A stretch of 64,000 nt of DNA. It comes from Roseicyclus mahoneyensis. Lineage in GTDB: Bacteria > Pseudomonadota > Alphaproteobacteria > Rhodobacterales > Rhodobacteraceae. The DNA is taken from NCBI RefSeq assembly GCF_003148775.1, contig NZ_QGGW01000004.1:1-64000 (forward strand), in the 5' to 3' direction. The notes beneath the pieces are model-generated. The model was not told the DNA's origin, made no database searches, and was given only the letters and a program-made list of their open reading frames with translations. How positions within the stretch are numbered: the first letter of the stretch is position 1; each line of letters starts with the position of its first letter. The position numbers and the translations under genes are program-made. Positions 51,001 through 59,582 of this stretch are shown in pieces.

Positions 51001-52085
51001 TCATGGACAAGCGTGATGGGCCCTTCGGGCATCGCGGCGGGATCGGTCACGGTGACCTTCGCTGCCGTCGCACCGCGATTGGTGGCCACCGCGTCCGCAC
51101 GCCAGCCCGCCAGCGAGACCAGCGCCCCCCCCGGACGGCCCTCGAGATCGAGGCTTTCGCCATGTGCCGCGTTCAGGTCGCGCGCGATCACCCCGGCCCA
51201 GTCGTCGATCTGAGTGGCCACCTCGGCCAGCGCGGCAGCGGCGGCGCCAAGCCCGCCCAGCGTGCCACCCGTCACCGCGCGGGTTTGCACGGGCTGTCCC
51301 GGCTCGATGGCGCGCGCGACCAGCCGGCCCGGCGGCCCCCCTTCCAACTTTGCGGCCTTGGCGCCCGCGAGCAGCAGCGGGCCACCCGGAAGGCTGCCCA
51401 GCCGCACTTCGGCAAGGCCGCCCTCGGCCATCGTCACGGTGATGTCGGTCAGCCCGGCCAGTTCCTGCAACATCGCATCGCGCCGGTCGAGCAGCGGGTT
51501 GCGCGCGCCGGTTCCCTTGGACACGGCCAAGCTGCCCTGCAGATCGGCCAATTCCGACAGCAGCCGGTTCGCCTGATCCAGAGCCACCTCACGTTCCTCG
51601 GCGATGCCCCGCGCCAATGCGCCCACGCCAAGCGCCAGATCGGCCACACTGGCGGCCAGCCCGCGCCCAGTCTCAAGGGCCACGCGCCGCAGGCCGGTGC
51701 TGTCGGGGGCGGCCGACAGCGCACCAACCGCATCGAAGAACGCATCGAGCTGCGGCAGCGGGCCACCGCCATCGGTGATCATCCTGGCTTCGAGAGATCG
51801 AAGATGCGGCGCCGTGGCCTGAGCACCGGCCAAGGCACCGGTGGCATCGCGGGCGCGGGCCGCCAGAAGCATGTCGAAAGCGCGCCGGATCTCGGTGACC
51901 TGAACACCTTGCTGATCGATGCCGCGCAAGAACGGCGAGGCCTCGGCGCCCACGCTCTCGGTCTGCAGCGTGTCGCGGCGGCGATAGCCGGGCGTGTCGA
52001 CATTGGCGATGTTCTCGCCCGTCACGGTCAGCGCCGTGCGCGCCGCGGCAACGCCGCTGGCCGCGATGGAGAACAGGTCAGCCAT
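48072..52085 (-). CDS. flgK: Very large hook-associated protein FlgK
   Basis: 1337 residues, about twice the usual FlgK. The N-terminal rod/hook motif (ALTVTGENIANVDTPGYRRRD) and the FlgK helices to about residue 200 are normal, and so is the C-terminal end (LLQQQQAYQASAQVLSVARQLFDTLINAL). Between them is a huge Ala/Gly/Thr-rich beta-like region (about 230-1200) with no repeats I can define, presumably surface domains of the junction ring. The opposite strand also has a very long open frame here, which is a compositional shadow. Confidence 0.92.
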   Translation of the reverse strand: MADLFSIAASGVAAARTALTVTGENIANVDTPGYRRRDTLQTESVGAEASPFLRGIDQQGVQVTEIRRAFDMLLAARARDATGALAGAQATAPHLRSLEARMITDGGGPLPQLDAFFDAVGALSAAPDSTGLRRVALETGRGLAASVADLALGVGALARGIAEEREVALDQANRLLSELADLQGSLAVSKGTGARNPLLDRRDAMLQELAGLTDITVTMAEGGLAEVRLGSLPGGPLLLAGAKAAKLEGGPPGRLVARAIEPGQPVQTRAVTGGTLGGLGAAAAALAEVATQIDDWAGVIARDLNAAHGESLDLEGRPGGALVSLAGWRADAVATNRGATAAKVTVTDPAAMPEGPITLVHDAAAGLWRALGRDTAELARGAGRIGLPGLMVELDGLPADGDRIVLTDTSGWAGHMAWRIDDPARLALAGATRVEAAPGNAGTGTILVAPAIPAAAAAPDLATLFGAGATVEFLGQGVVGRLPQGTVSATLAALPRLATQDFALAPGALVEGLTLGSGESFAAPGPLAPEDFAAALNSGAVRGADGRVLSDLGLRAAVEDGRLTLAAAEGATLPSASVQTSAGAVAGLMVADAAPAATLAIFTREGRQLAGPPLSAAQALALVTEANGFLPGAVYGFAGASDGTRLSGMGDFALSLGTGADIAPFTGASAAPRLAESHLSLDGPGVAGSVILPEGTSAARRAALISAALPVEASALTMVELAAPASGRVSLTLTGDNLTPRAIAADLSAGGLGALAAAVNAETAATGIRAEISPDAGRLVLIHGGGADITLGRVTHDGGGALALQRLGADGGVLGGAVSLSGTGPDGARITGVVTLAGPGALSASEDGVLRSGTADAFFGGAMTRAVSAAGAVQSLRFAGAEGSAGLAPGLAVGLPGGGEARFGPDPALAGLSGTDQAAAMLASLRVEAPASRLVGAPLAEPPPLGAQVKLTLGADGYAIRMTEIGPVVEGPEPDRLTARFDAGGRLVVETRGGDTDGAALMLATDAGEAGRFGLGLADAPMTQILGQPPTALPATFGVELGGTRFDLTVSGGGVTLPPGFPGSATIDAATGGVILSVDPHAGALRIPPEAGARDAGFATLGLSARLSGDTLTLTATDARRLDLRALPAGSGQMLNLDSPSGEELLVVMTGAGALRLSGQITTDPAAAPGPRELRVLDAATGRIGLYDSATGTQIATRTLDAGRSATLGGFAVTLGGAIATGDRFTLTPNTLAPSDGRGAERLADLARRDSTTDRGGFAALYADLLGGVGAKVSAANLRVVTATTQKESADRAEAQLSAVDLDTEAARLLQQQQAYQASAQVLSVARQLFDTLINAL

Positions 52086-52088
52086 GGA

Positions 52089-52394
52089 TCAGCCCCCTTG
52101 CCCGGCGCGCGCGGCCAGCGGCGCAAGCTGGCGCGCGATGGTTTCGGCCAGCCCCAGACCCGCGCGGCCCGCCCCGCTTTCGGCGAGCGCACGGTCGAGC
52201 ATCGCGTTGGTTGTGTCTGACCCCGTGCCCTCGAACAGCCCGTCACCAAGGCTGGCCGCGCGCGCCGTCTGCAGCATCTGCTGCAAGATGATCGCCTCAA
52301 AACCTTGGGCGGCCTGCAAGAGCGCCGGATCGGTCGCACTGACCGGGGCCTCGGGGCGGAACGACATCTGCGGGCGGATCAGGGGCAGGTCCAT
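52089..52394 (-). CDS. flgJ: Rod-binding protein FlgJ without muramidase domain
   Basis: 101 residues, only the N-terminal rod-scaffold domain of FlgJ (AAQGFEAIILQQMLQTAR, then LFEGTGSDTTNAMLDRALAES). The muramidase domain of enteric FlgJ is absent and is supplied by SltF at 46005-46829. It lies between flgI and flgK as usual. Confidence 0.9.
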   Translation of the reverse strand: MDLPLIRPQMSFRPEAPVSATDPALLQAAQGFEAIILQQMLQTARAASLGDGLFEGTGSDTTNAMLDRALAESGAGRAGLGLAETIARQLAPLAARAGQGG

Positions 52395-52405
52395 GGTCTA
52401 TCCCC

Positions 52406-53524
52406 TCAGATCACGATCAGCGCGGCGCGCAGCGCGCCGGAATGGTGCAGCGCCTCGAGGATCGCCACCAGATCCGCGGGGCTCGCGCCAACCGCGTTGA
52501 TCGCATCGACCAGATCGGACAGCGACACGCCGGGATCGAAGACGAAGGCAACGGCCGGCTCCTGATCCACCACGATCTCGCTGTCGGGCGTCACCACCGC
52601 CTCGCCCGGCACCACGACCGTGCCGCCTGCGCCGTTAACGACCGTGGCGGCCTGATCGACGTTGAAATTCTCGTTTACCCGCACCGTGAGCGAGCCATGC
52701 GAGACGGCCGCGGGCGTCACCCGGACCGGGCCGCCGATGACGACGGTGCCGGTGCGCGCGTTCACGATGACCTGCGCGGCGGGGCCTGCGGGTTCGACCT
52801 CGATCTGTTCGAGCATGCCCATGAAGGCCACGCGGTCCGACGGGTTCGACGGCGCGCGCACCCGGATCGAGGTGCTGTCGAGCGCCAGCGCGACCCCCCC
52901 GCCGAAGACGCCATTGATCGCATCTTGCACCGCGGCCGCGGTCTGGAAATCGCCACGGTTGAGGTTGAGCACCAGATAATCGGCCTCAAGGAACGGGGTT
53001 TCGACCAGCCGCTCCACCGTGCCGCCACCGGGGATGCGGCCCACGGTCGGGATGTTCACCGTCAAGGACGAGCCGTCGCGTGCGCTGACGCCCAAGCCGC
53101 CGACCACAAGATTGCCCTGCGCGATGGCATAAACCTCGCCATCCGCGCCCAGAAGTGGGGTCATCAACAACGTGCCACCCTGCAGGCTTTCGGCCCGGCC
53201 CAGCGTCGAGACGGTGACGTCGATCTGCTGGCCCGGCCGCATCGCGGGGGGCAATTCGGCCGTCACCATGACAGCGGCGGCGTTGCGGGCGTCCAAAGCG
53301 GTCGCCTCGACCTCGAGACCCAGCCGCGAGACGATGGACTGGATGGATTGCCGCGTCAGCTGCGCATTGCCATCGCCCGAGCCGGAGAGGCCGACGACAA
53401 GGCCGTAGCCCACCAGCGGGTTGGATCTGAGGCCCGCGACCGACACCATGTCGCGCAGGCGGTCGGCGCTGGCTGGGCCAGCGGCGGCAAGGACAGTCAT
53501 GAGGGCAAGGACAAGACGGCGCAT
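52406..53524 (-). CDS. flgI: Flagellar P-ring protein FlgI
   Basis: 372 residues with a signal peptide (to about residue 22). FlgI signatures include [53 protein letters not shown] and the C-terminal [28 protein letters not shown]. It forms the periplasmic P ring with help from FlgA. ATG 53524 is preceded by a GGGGGG stretch. Confidence 0.96.
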   Translation of the reverse strand: MRRLVLALMTVLAAAGPASADRLRDMVSVAGLRSNPLVGYGLVVGLSGSGDGNAQLTRQSIQSIVSRLGLEVEATALDARNAAAVMVTAELPPAMRPGQQIDVTVSTLGRAESLQGGTLLMTPLLGADGEVYAIAQGNLVVGGLGVSARDGSSLTVNIPTVGRIPGGGTVERLVETPFLEADYLVLNLNRGDFQTAAAVQDAINGVFGGGVALALDSTSIRVRAPSNPSDRVAFMGMLEQIEVEPAGPAAQVIVNARTGTVVIGGPVRVTPAAVSHGSLTVRVNENFNVDQAATVVNGAGGTVVVPGEAVVTPDSEIVVDQEPAVAFVFDPGVSLSDLVDAINAVGASPADLVAILEALHHSGALRAALIVI

Positions 53525-53538
53525 GGCGATCCCCCCGG

Positions 53539-54204
53539 TCACAGCGGCGACGCCGTGTCGACGAGCCGACGCATCCAGCCCTGACGCGCGGCATCCGAGG
53601 CGGGACCGGCGCCGACATATTCGATCTCGGCATGCGCCAGCCGGTCGGAGCGGACCACATTGTCAGGCGAGATGTCCGAGGGGCGCACGACGCCGCGCAG
53701 GCGGACATATTCCACCCCGCTCGTCATCGTCAGCCGACGCTGGCCCTGCACCTCGAGATTGCCGCCGGGCAGAACGCGGACCACCGTGACCGAGACACGC
53801 CCGGTCAGCGAATTGGATTGCGTGGTGGTGCCGCTGCCGGAAAAGCTGCGCTCGGCGCCCATGGTCAGATCGGCATCGTTGATGCCGAAGGGCAACCCGC
53901 TGGGCAGGGTGATCGACGAGGCGTCGCTGCGCGACAGGCTGGTGCCCTGCACGTCGCGACCGCTGAATCGCTCGGTGAAATCCACGGTCAGGATGTCGCC
54001 CACCTGCGCCGCGCGGCGGTCGGCGGCGAAAAGGCCGGGGGCGGTTTCTGAATAAATCGCGCCGGTCGGCATCTGCCGTGTCGTCTCGATCGCGGGCACA
54101 GGGTAGACCGGCGCCCAGTCGGCGGCGATGCGGTCCTGCACGGTTTCGGAACAGGCGGCGAGCGACAGGGCCGCCAGCATGGCAAGGGGGGTGGAACGGG
54201 TCAT
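53539..54204 (-). CDS. flgH: Flagellar L-ring lipoprotein FlgH
   Basis: 221 residues. The signal peptide ends in the lipobox LAAC (Cys18 from ATG 54204), and the mature part has [15 protein letters not shown] and the [33 protein letters not shown] block of FlgH. It forms the outer-membrane L ring. A GTG at 54219 that overlaps the flgG stop is an alternative start. Confidence 0.94.
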   Translation of the reverse strand: MTRSTPLAMLAALSLAACSETVQDRIAADWAPVYPVPAIETTRQMPTGAIYSETAPGLFAADRRAAQVGDILTVDFTERFSGRDVQGTSLSRSDASSITLPSGLPFGINDADLTMGAERSFSGSGTTTQSNSLTGRVSVTVVRVLPGGNLEVQGQRRLTMTSGVEYVRLRGVVRPSDISPDNVVRSDRLAHAEIEYVGAGPASDAARQGWMRRLVDTASPL

Positions 54205-54215
54205 GATACGGGGGC

Positions 54216-55004
54216 TCACAGCTTGTTGGACAGGTAGCGCATCATCTCGTCAGCGGCCGAGATGGAGCGGGAATTGATCTCGTAGGCGCGCTGAGCCTCG
54301 ATCATCTCGACCAGCTCCTGCACCACGTTGACGTTCGAGGATTCAAGCGCGCCTTGCCGGATCGCGCCCGCGCCATCGGCCATCGGCTCGCCCACGATGG
54401 CCGGGCCCGAGGCCACGCTTTCCATCAAAAAGGTCTCGCCCACCGGCGTCAGGCCGCGCGGGTTGGAAAAGCGCGCCAGCGTGATCTGGCCCAGTTCGAC
54501 CGGGTCGATGTCGCCGGGTTGCAGCACGCTGACGATCCCGTCGCGCGAGACCGAGATCGACATCGCATCCTCGGGAATCTGGATTTCGGGTTGCAGGACG
54601 TAGCCACTGGAGGTGGTCAGCACGCCCTCGGCATTGCGCGACAGCGCGCCGTTGCGGGTGTAGCCGATCTGCCCGTCGGGCATCAGCACCTGCAAGAAGC
54701 CGTCGCCCTCGATCGCAAGATCCAGCGCGTTGTCGGTCGTGGTCAGGCTGCCTTGGGTGTGGATCTTTTCGGTCGCCACCATGCGCACCCCGGTGCCCAG
54801 CGCAAGCGCCGAGGTCATCGCCGTCCCTTCGGAGGTCTGCGCGCCCGCAGGGCGGTATTCCTGATAAAGGAGCGTCTCGAAATGCGCGCGATCCCTGCGG
54901 AAGCCGGTGGTGTTCACGTTCGCAAGGTTGTTCGAGATCACCTGAATGCGCGACTGCTGGGCATTCAGGCCGGTCATGGCGACGTGCATGGCGCTGGCAG
55001 ACAT
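54216..55004 (-). CDS. flgG: Distal rod protein FlgG
   Basis: 262 residues, the normal size. The N-terminal rod motif NNLANVNTTGFRRDRAHFE and the C-terminal SSNVNVVQELVEMIEAQRAYEINSRSI-S are present. First gene of flgGHIJKL-sltF, 38 bases after a perfect sigma-54 site. Confidence 0.96.
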   Translation of the reverse strand: MSASAMHVAMTGLNAQQSRIQVISNNLANVNTTGFRRDRAHFETLLYQEYRPAGAQTSEGTAMTSALALGTGVRMVATEKIHTQGSLTTTDNALDLAIEGDGFLQVLMPDGQIGYTRNGALSRNAEGVLTTSSGYVLQPEIQIPEDAMSISVSRDGIVSVLQPGDIDPVELGQITLARFSNPRGLTPVGETFLMESVASGPAIVGEPMADGAGAIRQGALESSNVNVVQELVEMIEAQRAYEINSRSISAADEMMRYLSNKL

Positions 55005-55041
55005 TTGGGGTCCTCCGACAGGGATGGGTCACCCAAGCTGT

Positions 55042-55057
55042 TGCAACCGCCGTGCCA
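55042..55057 (-). promoter_or_regulatory. Sigma-54 promoter for flgGHIJKL-sltF
   Basis: On the minus strand TGGCACG-GCGG-TTGCA, identical over 16 bases to the flgB promoter, with the flanking bases largely shared. Confidence 0.85.
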
Positions 55058-55078
55058 AGCGCCCCGTGTGATAGGGTG

Positions 55079-55840
55079 TCAGGTCGCTGGCGCCTGCAAG
55101 ATGCGCGCGCCCGCCTCGTCCAGCTCGCGGGCGGCCAGGATCATCCGCATCCCGATCTCAAAGCCGCGTTGGTGTTCGATGCCGGTCAGCATCTCTTCGA
55201 CGGCATTGACGTTGCTCGTCTCGAGCACGCCTTGGCGGACCAAGGCGGCCTGATCGGCGGCAGGCAGCGCGCCGTCTTCGCCGCGGATGCGGCCGTCAAG
55301 GTCACGTTGCAGGGCAAAGTCGCCGGTGTCGCCGACCGTGGCCAGCATGCCCGCCATCACCGTCTCACCCGGTTCGCCGTCCAGCGGCTCGATCCATATC
55401 TCGCCCAGATCGGTGATCGACATCGACCGCATCTGGGGCAGCACGATGGGCGCCAGATCGGCCCCCAGCATCGCGTCACCCGCACCGTTGCGCAGCGTGC
55501 CGTCGATGTCCCGGCGCAGATCGCCGCGACGGCTGAGCGCGGGCGCGCCGCCGTCGGGCTGGGCAAAGAACCAGCCATTCCCGTCGATGCCGACGTCGAA
55601 ATCGGCCCCCGTCTGGCGCAAGTCGCCCGGGGTCTGCGACACGCGCGTCACGCCGCGTTCGACCTGAAAGGCGCGCACATTCAGCGCGCCCGCCTGTTCG
55701 AGAAACCGCGTCTGCCCGTCATTGGGCAGGTCGCGCCGGTAGCCCGGCACCTGCATGTTGGCGAGGTTCTGCGCCTGGCTCAGACGTGCATCGCGGTTGC
55801 CCGCCAGCGCGTTCAGCGCCGTGTAGATCATCCGGTCCAT
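55079..55840 (-). CDS. flgF: Proximal rod protein FlgF
   Basis: 253 residues. N-terminal NALAGNRDARLSQAQNLANMQVPGYRRDL and C-terminal ETSNVNAVEEMLTGIEHQRGFEIGMRMI fit FlgF. Last gene of flgBCDEF; 15 bases after flgE. Confidence 0.93.
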   Translation of the reverse strand: MDRMIYTALNALAGNRDARLSQAQNLANMQVPGYRRDLPNDGQTRFLEQAGALNVRAFQVERGVTRVSQTPGDLRQTGADFDVGIDGNGWFFAQPDGGAPALSRRGDLRRDIDGTLRNGAGDAMLGADLAPIVLPQMRSMSITDLGEIWIEPLDGEPGETVMAGMLATVGDTGDFALQRDLDGRIRGEDGALPAADQAALVRQGVLETSNVNAVEEMLTGIEHQRGFEIGMRMILAARELDEAGARILQAPAT

Positions 55841-55855
55841 GGCGCAGGCCCCCTA

Positions 55856-57109
55856 TCAGCGGATGTTCATGATGGTTTGCGACAGCGCCTGATTGGTCTC
55901 GAGCGCCTTGGCCGAGGCCTGGTAGTTGCGCTGCGCGGTGATCAGGTTCACCAGTTCCTCGGTCAGGTTGACGTTGGATTGTTCCAGCGCGCCCGAGCGG
56001 ATCTGACCGAACCCGTCGACCATCGCCTCGCCAAAGCTTGCCGGCCCGCTGTCGCGGGTCTGCGCGTAGGAACTGTCACCAAGGCTGCGAAGGCCGCCGG
56101 GGTTGGTGAAATTGGCCACCGCGATCTTGCCCAGCGCAATCGCCTCGGTGCCGCCGTAGCTGGCCCAGACGACACCCGACTGGTCGACCTCGAGACCCGA
56201 AAGCGCGCGCGGCATCTCGCCATCGCTTTGCATCCCGGCGACACCGAAGGCCGCGCCGCCCAGGGTCGAGCCGGAAAGATCCAGCGTCAGGTCCGAGCCG
56301 AAGGATGAAAACACGCCAAGACCGCTGCCTGCCGCAAGCGCGCCATCGGCGTCGAACTCCAGAACCGGGGCCGCGCCGCCCTCGGGCACGGATTCCGCAC
56401 CGTCGACGACCAGCCGCATCTCGTAGCGGGTGGCGGGGTCAGCCACGTCGGGCACGTCGGTCTGGACGAAATAGACCATCGCCTCGCGCGGGCGGCCGTC
56501 GGCGTCGATCAGGTTGACGGGTGTGGCGAAGGCGTAGGTGGCGGGATCGGCCGCGTCGAAGGGTGCAGGTGGCACCGCGCCCTGACTGCCCTGTCCACCG
56601 GCACCGGACGGCAAGCGCACGGACATATCGACGCGCGCGGTCGCCGTCGTCTCGCCACGGGTCATGGGCACGGTCAGGGCACGCGTGGCCTGCAAGCTCA
56701 GCGGCGCGCCATCCTCGGCGGTGGGATAGACCGCCAGATGGTGACCGGCCGCGTTCACGACCTGCCCGGCGGCATTGATCCCGAAGGCGCCCGCACGGGT
56801 ATAGACGGCCTGCCCGCCCGCGGCGTCGGTCTGCAGACGGAAAAAGCCGGGGCCTTGCAGCGCCAGATCCAGCGTATTGGACGTGACCGTGACCGCGCCT
56901 TGGGAAAAGCTGCGCTCGATCCCGGTCACGCGTGTGCCAGCCCCGATCTGGGTCGCGGGATTGGACAGGGGCGACGAGGTATAGATGTCGGCGAAGGCCG
57001 CGCGGCTGCCGTGGAACCCCACGGTGCCGACGTTGGCGATGTTGTTCGACGTGGTCGAGATGTCGGCCTGCGCCGCGTTCAGACCCGACAGAGCGGTGAG
57101 AAAGGACAT
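55856..57109 (-). CDS. flgE: Hook protein FlgE
   Basis: 417 residues. The N-terminal SGLNAAQADISTTSNNIANVGTVGFHGSRAAF and C-terminal ALEQSNVNLTEELVNLITAQRNYQAS are typical, with the FlgE D1/D2 centre containing the STLGGAAFGVAGMQSDGEMPR stretch. It builds the hook after FlgD cap and FliK length control. Preceded by flgD. Confidence 0.95.
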   Translation of the reverse strand: MSFLTALSGLNAAQADISTTSNNIANVGTVGFHGSRAAFADIYTSSPLSNPATQIGAGTRVTGIERSFSQGAVTVTSNTLDLALQGPGFFRLQTDAAGGQAVYTRAGAFGINAAGQVVNAAGHHLAVYPTAEDGAPLSLQATRALTVPMTRGETTATARVDMSVRLPSGAGGQGSQGAVPPAPFDAADPATYAFATPVNLIDADGRPREAMVYFVQTDVPDVADPATRYEMRLVVDGAESVPEGGAAPVLEFDADGALAAGSGLGVFSSFGSDLTLDLSGSTLGGAAFGVAGMQSDGEMPRALSGLEVDQSGVVWASYGGTEAIALGKIAVANFTNPGGLRSLGDSSYAQTRDSGPASFGEAMVDGFGQIRSGALEQSNVNLTEELVNLITAQRNYQASAKALETNQALSQTIMNIR

Positions 57110-57139
57110 GGGGCTGTCTCCTTTAAATATGGGGGGCGG

Positions 57140-57826
57140 TCAGCGCAGCGCGTTGACCTCGAGGCTGCTCAGAACCCCGTAGTCCTCGATGTTGAGCATC
57201 AGGTCGCTGCCGGTCTGGGGCAGTTGGACGCCCACGATACGGGCATAGACAGAGGGGCCAAGCGCCAGCGGACCGCCTGCGCCCTCGGCGATGACCTGCA
57301 AGCGCAGGGGGCGGCGGTCGGCGGCAATGGCATCGGGGACGGCATCCCATGAAAACCCGACCAGCCCGGCCTGCTGCGGGCCAAGTTCGCGCGTGTGCAG
57401 GGTCTCGCCGGTGTCGGGGTCGATGAATCGCACGCTGAGCGCAGTGACGCTTTCGGGCAATTCGACGACCCCGTGGATGGCGCCCTGATCGTCGGGCCGC
57501 GCCAGCGTGCCGGGCACCAGCACCTGCTGACCCAGCAGAGAGGCCCCCGTGGCGATGCGGCTGCCGCCGATCTGGCCCGAGATCATGCCCAAGGTCTGGT
57601 TGACCGATTCCAGCCCCGACACGGTCGAGAACTGCGCCATCTGGGCCAGAAACTCGCCGTTTTCCATCGGCGCGAACGGGTCCTGGTTTTGCAATTGCGT
57701 GGTCATCAGCAGCAAGAAATCGCCCTGCCCCAGATCGGAGGTGCCGCTGGTGCGGGTCTGGACCAGAGACTGCGCATCGCGCAGGCCGCCGGCGGCATTG
57801 GACAAGGTGGTCGGGCTGAGCGTCAT
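57140..57826 (-). CDS. flgD: Hook cap protein FlgD
   Basis: 228 residues. The FlgD start motif is LGQGDFLLLMTTQLQNQDPFAPMENGEFLAQMAQFSTV-SGLESVNQ, and the later FlgD-Ig part follows (LGPQQAGLVGFSWDAV). It caps the growing hook and is discarded. Between flgC and flgE. Confidence 0.95.
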   Translation of the reverse strand: MTLSPTTLSNAAGGLRDAQSLVQTRTSGTSDLGQGDFLLLMTTQLQNQDPFAPMENGEFLAQMAQFSTVSGLESVNQTLGMISGQIGGSRIATGASLLGQQVLVPGTLARPDDQGAIHGVVELPESVTALSVRFIDPDTGETLHTRELGPQQAGLVGFSWDAVPDAIAADRRPLRLQVIAEGAGGPLALGPSVYARIVGVQLPQTGSDLMLNIEDYGVLSSLEVNALR

Positions 57827-57854
57827 GGCGTGGGCTTTCTGGCGGGAATTGGGG

Positions 57855-58268
57855 TCACTGGCCCATCGACATGGTGCGCGCCATCAAGGTGCGCAGCGTC
57901 GAGACGGCCTCGAGCGTGGTCTGGTACTGGCGGCTGGCATCCATCATCTCGACCATCTCTTCCTCCTGGTTGACGGAGGCGCGGAAGATGTAGCCGTCGG
58001 CGTCGGCGTCGGGATGTTCGGGCATGTGAATGCGTTCGGGCGCCCGGTCGAGCGGGACGATGCTGTCGACCGTGACGGTCGCAAGCCCGGTCTGCCCCAC
58101 CGCGCTGTCATATTCGCTGCGGAACACCGGCCGGATCGGGCGAAAAGCGCCTTCCTCGGTGCCGCTGACGGCGCCCATGTTGGCAAGGTTGGTGGCGACG
58201 GTGTTCAGCCGCACCATCTGGGCCGACATCGCGCGGCCCGCCACGTCGAAGACATTTTCGATTGTCAT
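57855..58268 (-). CDS. flgC: Proximal rod protein FlgC
   Basis: 137 residues from ATG 58268 (an ATG at 58274, overlapping the flgB stop, is the alternative). The N-terminal rod motif is MVRLNTVATNLANMGAV, and the C-terminal helix is NQEEEMVEMMDASRQYQTTLEAV. The chosen start has GAGGAG at a better distance. Confidence 0.93.
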   Translation of the reverse strand: MTIENVFDVAGRAMSAQMVRLNTVATNLANMGAVSGTEEGAFRPIRPVFRSEYDSAVGQTGLATVTVDSIVPLDRAPERIHMPEHPDADADGYIFRASVNQEEEMVEMMDASRQYQTTLEAVSTLRTLMARTMSMGQ

Positions 58269-58270
58269 CC

Positions 58271-58657
58271 TCATTCTCCTCGCATGGCGCGCATCAGGCC
58301 CGAGATGCGGCGGTTCAGAAACATCAGGCTGGTCTGGTAGCGCAGGGTGTTCTCGGCGAATTCCATCTGTTCGACGCCCGCCTCGACCGTGTTGCCGTCA
58401 AGCGCGGGTGTGACCGGCACCCGGTAGCCAAGCTGGCCGGGCGTGGCACCGCCGGTTGCGATGTGGCGCGCGTCGCTGATGGCAAGTGCGCCGCCCGCAC
58501 CCACCCGCGCGGCAAGTGTGGTCTGGAAATCGAAATCCCGCGCCTGAAAGCCCGGCGTCGCCGCATTGGCGAGGTTGGACATCAGCACGCCGTTGCGTGT
58601 CTCGCGCAATTGCAGGGCGGTGGCATGAAGCGCCAGGTGATCGCGGATCGAGGTCAT
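58271..58657 (-). CDS. flgB: Proximal rod protein FlgB
   Basis: 128 residues. [35 protein letters not shown] is the FlgB start, and [30 protein letters not shown] the end. First gene of flgBCDEF, with a perfect sigma-54 promoter 66 bases upstream. Divergent from the repeat protein gene. Confidence 0.94.
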   Translation of the reverse strand: MTSIRDHLALHATALQLRETRNGVLMSNLANAATPGFQARDFDFQTTLAARVGAGGALAISDARHIATGGATPGQLGYRVPVTPALDGNTVEAGVEQMEFAENTLRYQTSLMFLNRRISGLMRAMRGE

Positions 58658-58710
58658 CTTGGGTCCGGTATCGGGGTCTTGCGGGTTTTTTGGCCGGGCG
58701 CGCGCCCGTC

Positions 58711-58726
58711 TGGTCCGGAACTTGCA
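58711..58726 (+). promoter_or_regulatory. Sigma-54 promoter for the repeat protein gene
   Basis: TGGTCCG-GAAC-TTGCA, five of the seven -24 bases plus an exact -12 and GG-N10-GC spacing. It overlaps the divergent flgB promoter so that both share the TGCA core at 58723-58726. Confidence 0.55.
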
Positions 58727-58738
58727 ACCGCCGTGCCA
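58723..58738 (-). promoter_or_regulatory. Sigma-54 promoter for flgBCDEF
   Basis: On the minus strand TGGCACG-GCGG-TTGCA, a perfect match and identical to the flgG promoter. Confidence 0.85.
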
Positions 58739-58761
58739 AATGCCCCGTGCGGAGTTTGAAG

Positions 58762-59499
58762 ATGACCCAAAGCCCCGAGGACCACCCGACCGAAAGCCCG
58801 CCCGCGCCGATCGCGGTGCCCGTGCGCGCGCGGCGCAAGACCGCCCTGCCACGAGCGCTCAAGCGGTTGCACGAGCGCCTGCGCGTCCTGCCCGCGCCCG
58901 AGGCGCTGGACCTGCTGGCCGAGGCCTCGGCCGGGCTGCGCACACCCGAGGCGCGCCTGCTGGCGCTGCGCTTGCGGTTGCGGCTGATCGCCGACGGGCT
59001 GGAGGGCGCGCAGCCCCCCGCCCCTGCACCCGTCAAGCGCGTGCGAAAGACGGCCAAACCGGTCAACCTGCCCCCCCCGGAGCCGGTACCGACACCCGAG
59101 CCGCCGCCCAAGCCCGCGCCCCGCGCCCGGGCGATTACGCTGAACACCCTCGATCCCTCGGACCCGTCGATCTTCGGCATGCTGAGCGCGCTGTCGGCTC
59201 CGGAAGAGCCACCCGCCCCGCCGCCGCCTGCAGCGGCGGTCGATCCCTTCGCCCTGCTGTCGGAACTTGGGGGCGACGACCCTTCGACGGACGAGGCGAC
59301 AATCGCCCCCTCAGAGATGGAAGATCCCTTCGCCTTGCTGTCGGAGCTTGGCGATGACAAGGACATCCCGGCAAAAATGGCTCCCTCCGCCGGTGCGGCA
59401 GCCGATCCCTTCGATCTTCTCGCGCAGCTTGGCGGCGACGAAGACACCCCCACGGACAGCGGGCAGCCCGGTGGGGACGACGCGCGCGCGCAGGGCTAA
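58762..59499 (+). CDS. Protein with three 27-residue DPFxLLxxLG repeats, divergent from flgB
   Basis: 245 residues, not a family I recognise. The N-terminal half is basic and helical ([42 protein letters not shown]). A Pro-rich linker ([17 protein letters not shown]) follows. The acidic C-terminal half has three copies of DPF(A/D)LL(S/A)(E/Q)LG(G/D)D starting at residues 161, 188 and 215, exactly 27 residues apart. There is no signal or membrane helix. It starts at ATG 58762 after a GGAG-like site and shares a bidirectional sigma-54 promoter region with flgB. The repeats look like short binding motifs in a scaffold. Confidence 0.65.
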   Translation: MTQSPEDHPTESPPAPIAVPVRARRKTALPRALKRLHERLRVLPAPEALDLLAEASAGLRTPEARLLALRLRLRLIADGLEGAQPPAPAPVKRVRKTAKPVNLPPPEPVPTPEPPPKPAPRARAITLNTLDPSDPSIFGMLSALSAPEEPPAPPPPAAAVDPFALLSELGGDDPSTDEATIAPSEMEDPFALLSELGDDKDIPAKMAPSAGAAADPFDLLAQLGGDEDTPTDSGQPGGDDARAQG

Positions 59500-59517
59500 C
59501 GCAGGCAAAAACGAAAA

Positions 59518-59542
59518 CACGGTGCGAGAGCCTCGCACCGTG
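59518..59542. terminator. Bidirectional terminator
   Basis: A perfect 11-bp stem with a 3-base loop between two convergent genes. On the minus strand it is followed by TTTTCGTTTTT, a clear U-tract for the Hint-domain gene; for the plus-strand gene there is no U-tract. Confidence 0.75.
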
Positions 59543-59582
59543 GTGTCGCAACAAACGCCCGGATGGGCTTGAAAGATATCTA

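Noticed and set aside
48051-52220. A plus-strand open frame of about 1390 codons opposite flgK
   Set aside because: It is Arg/Gly/Gln-rich with no domain, mirrors the codon pattern of flgK on the other strand, and has no ribosome site. High GC at third positions leaves the antisense frame open.
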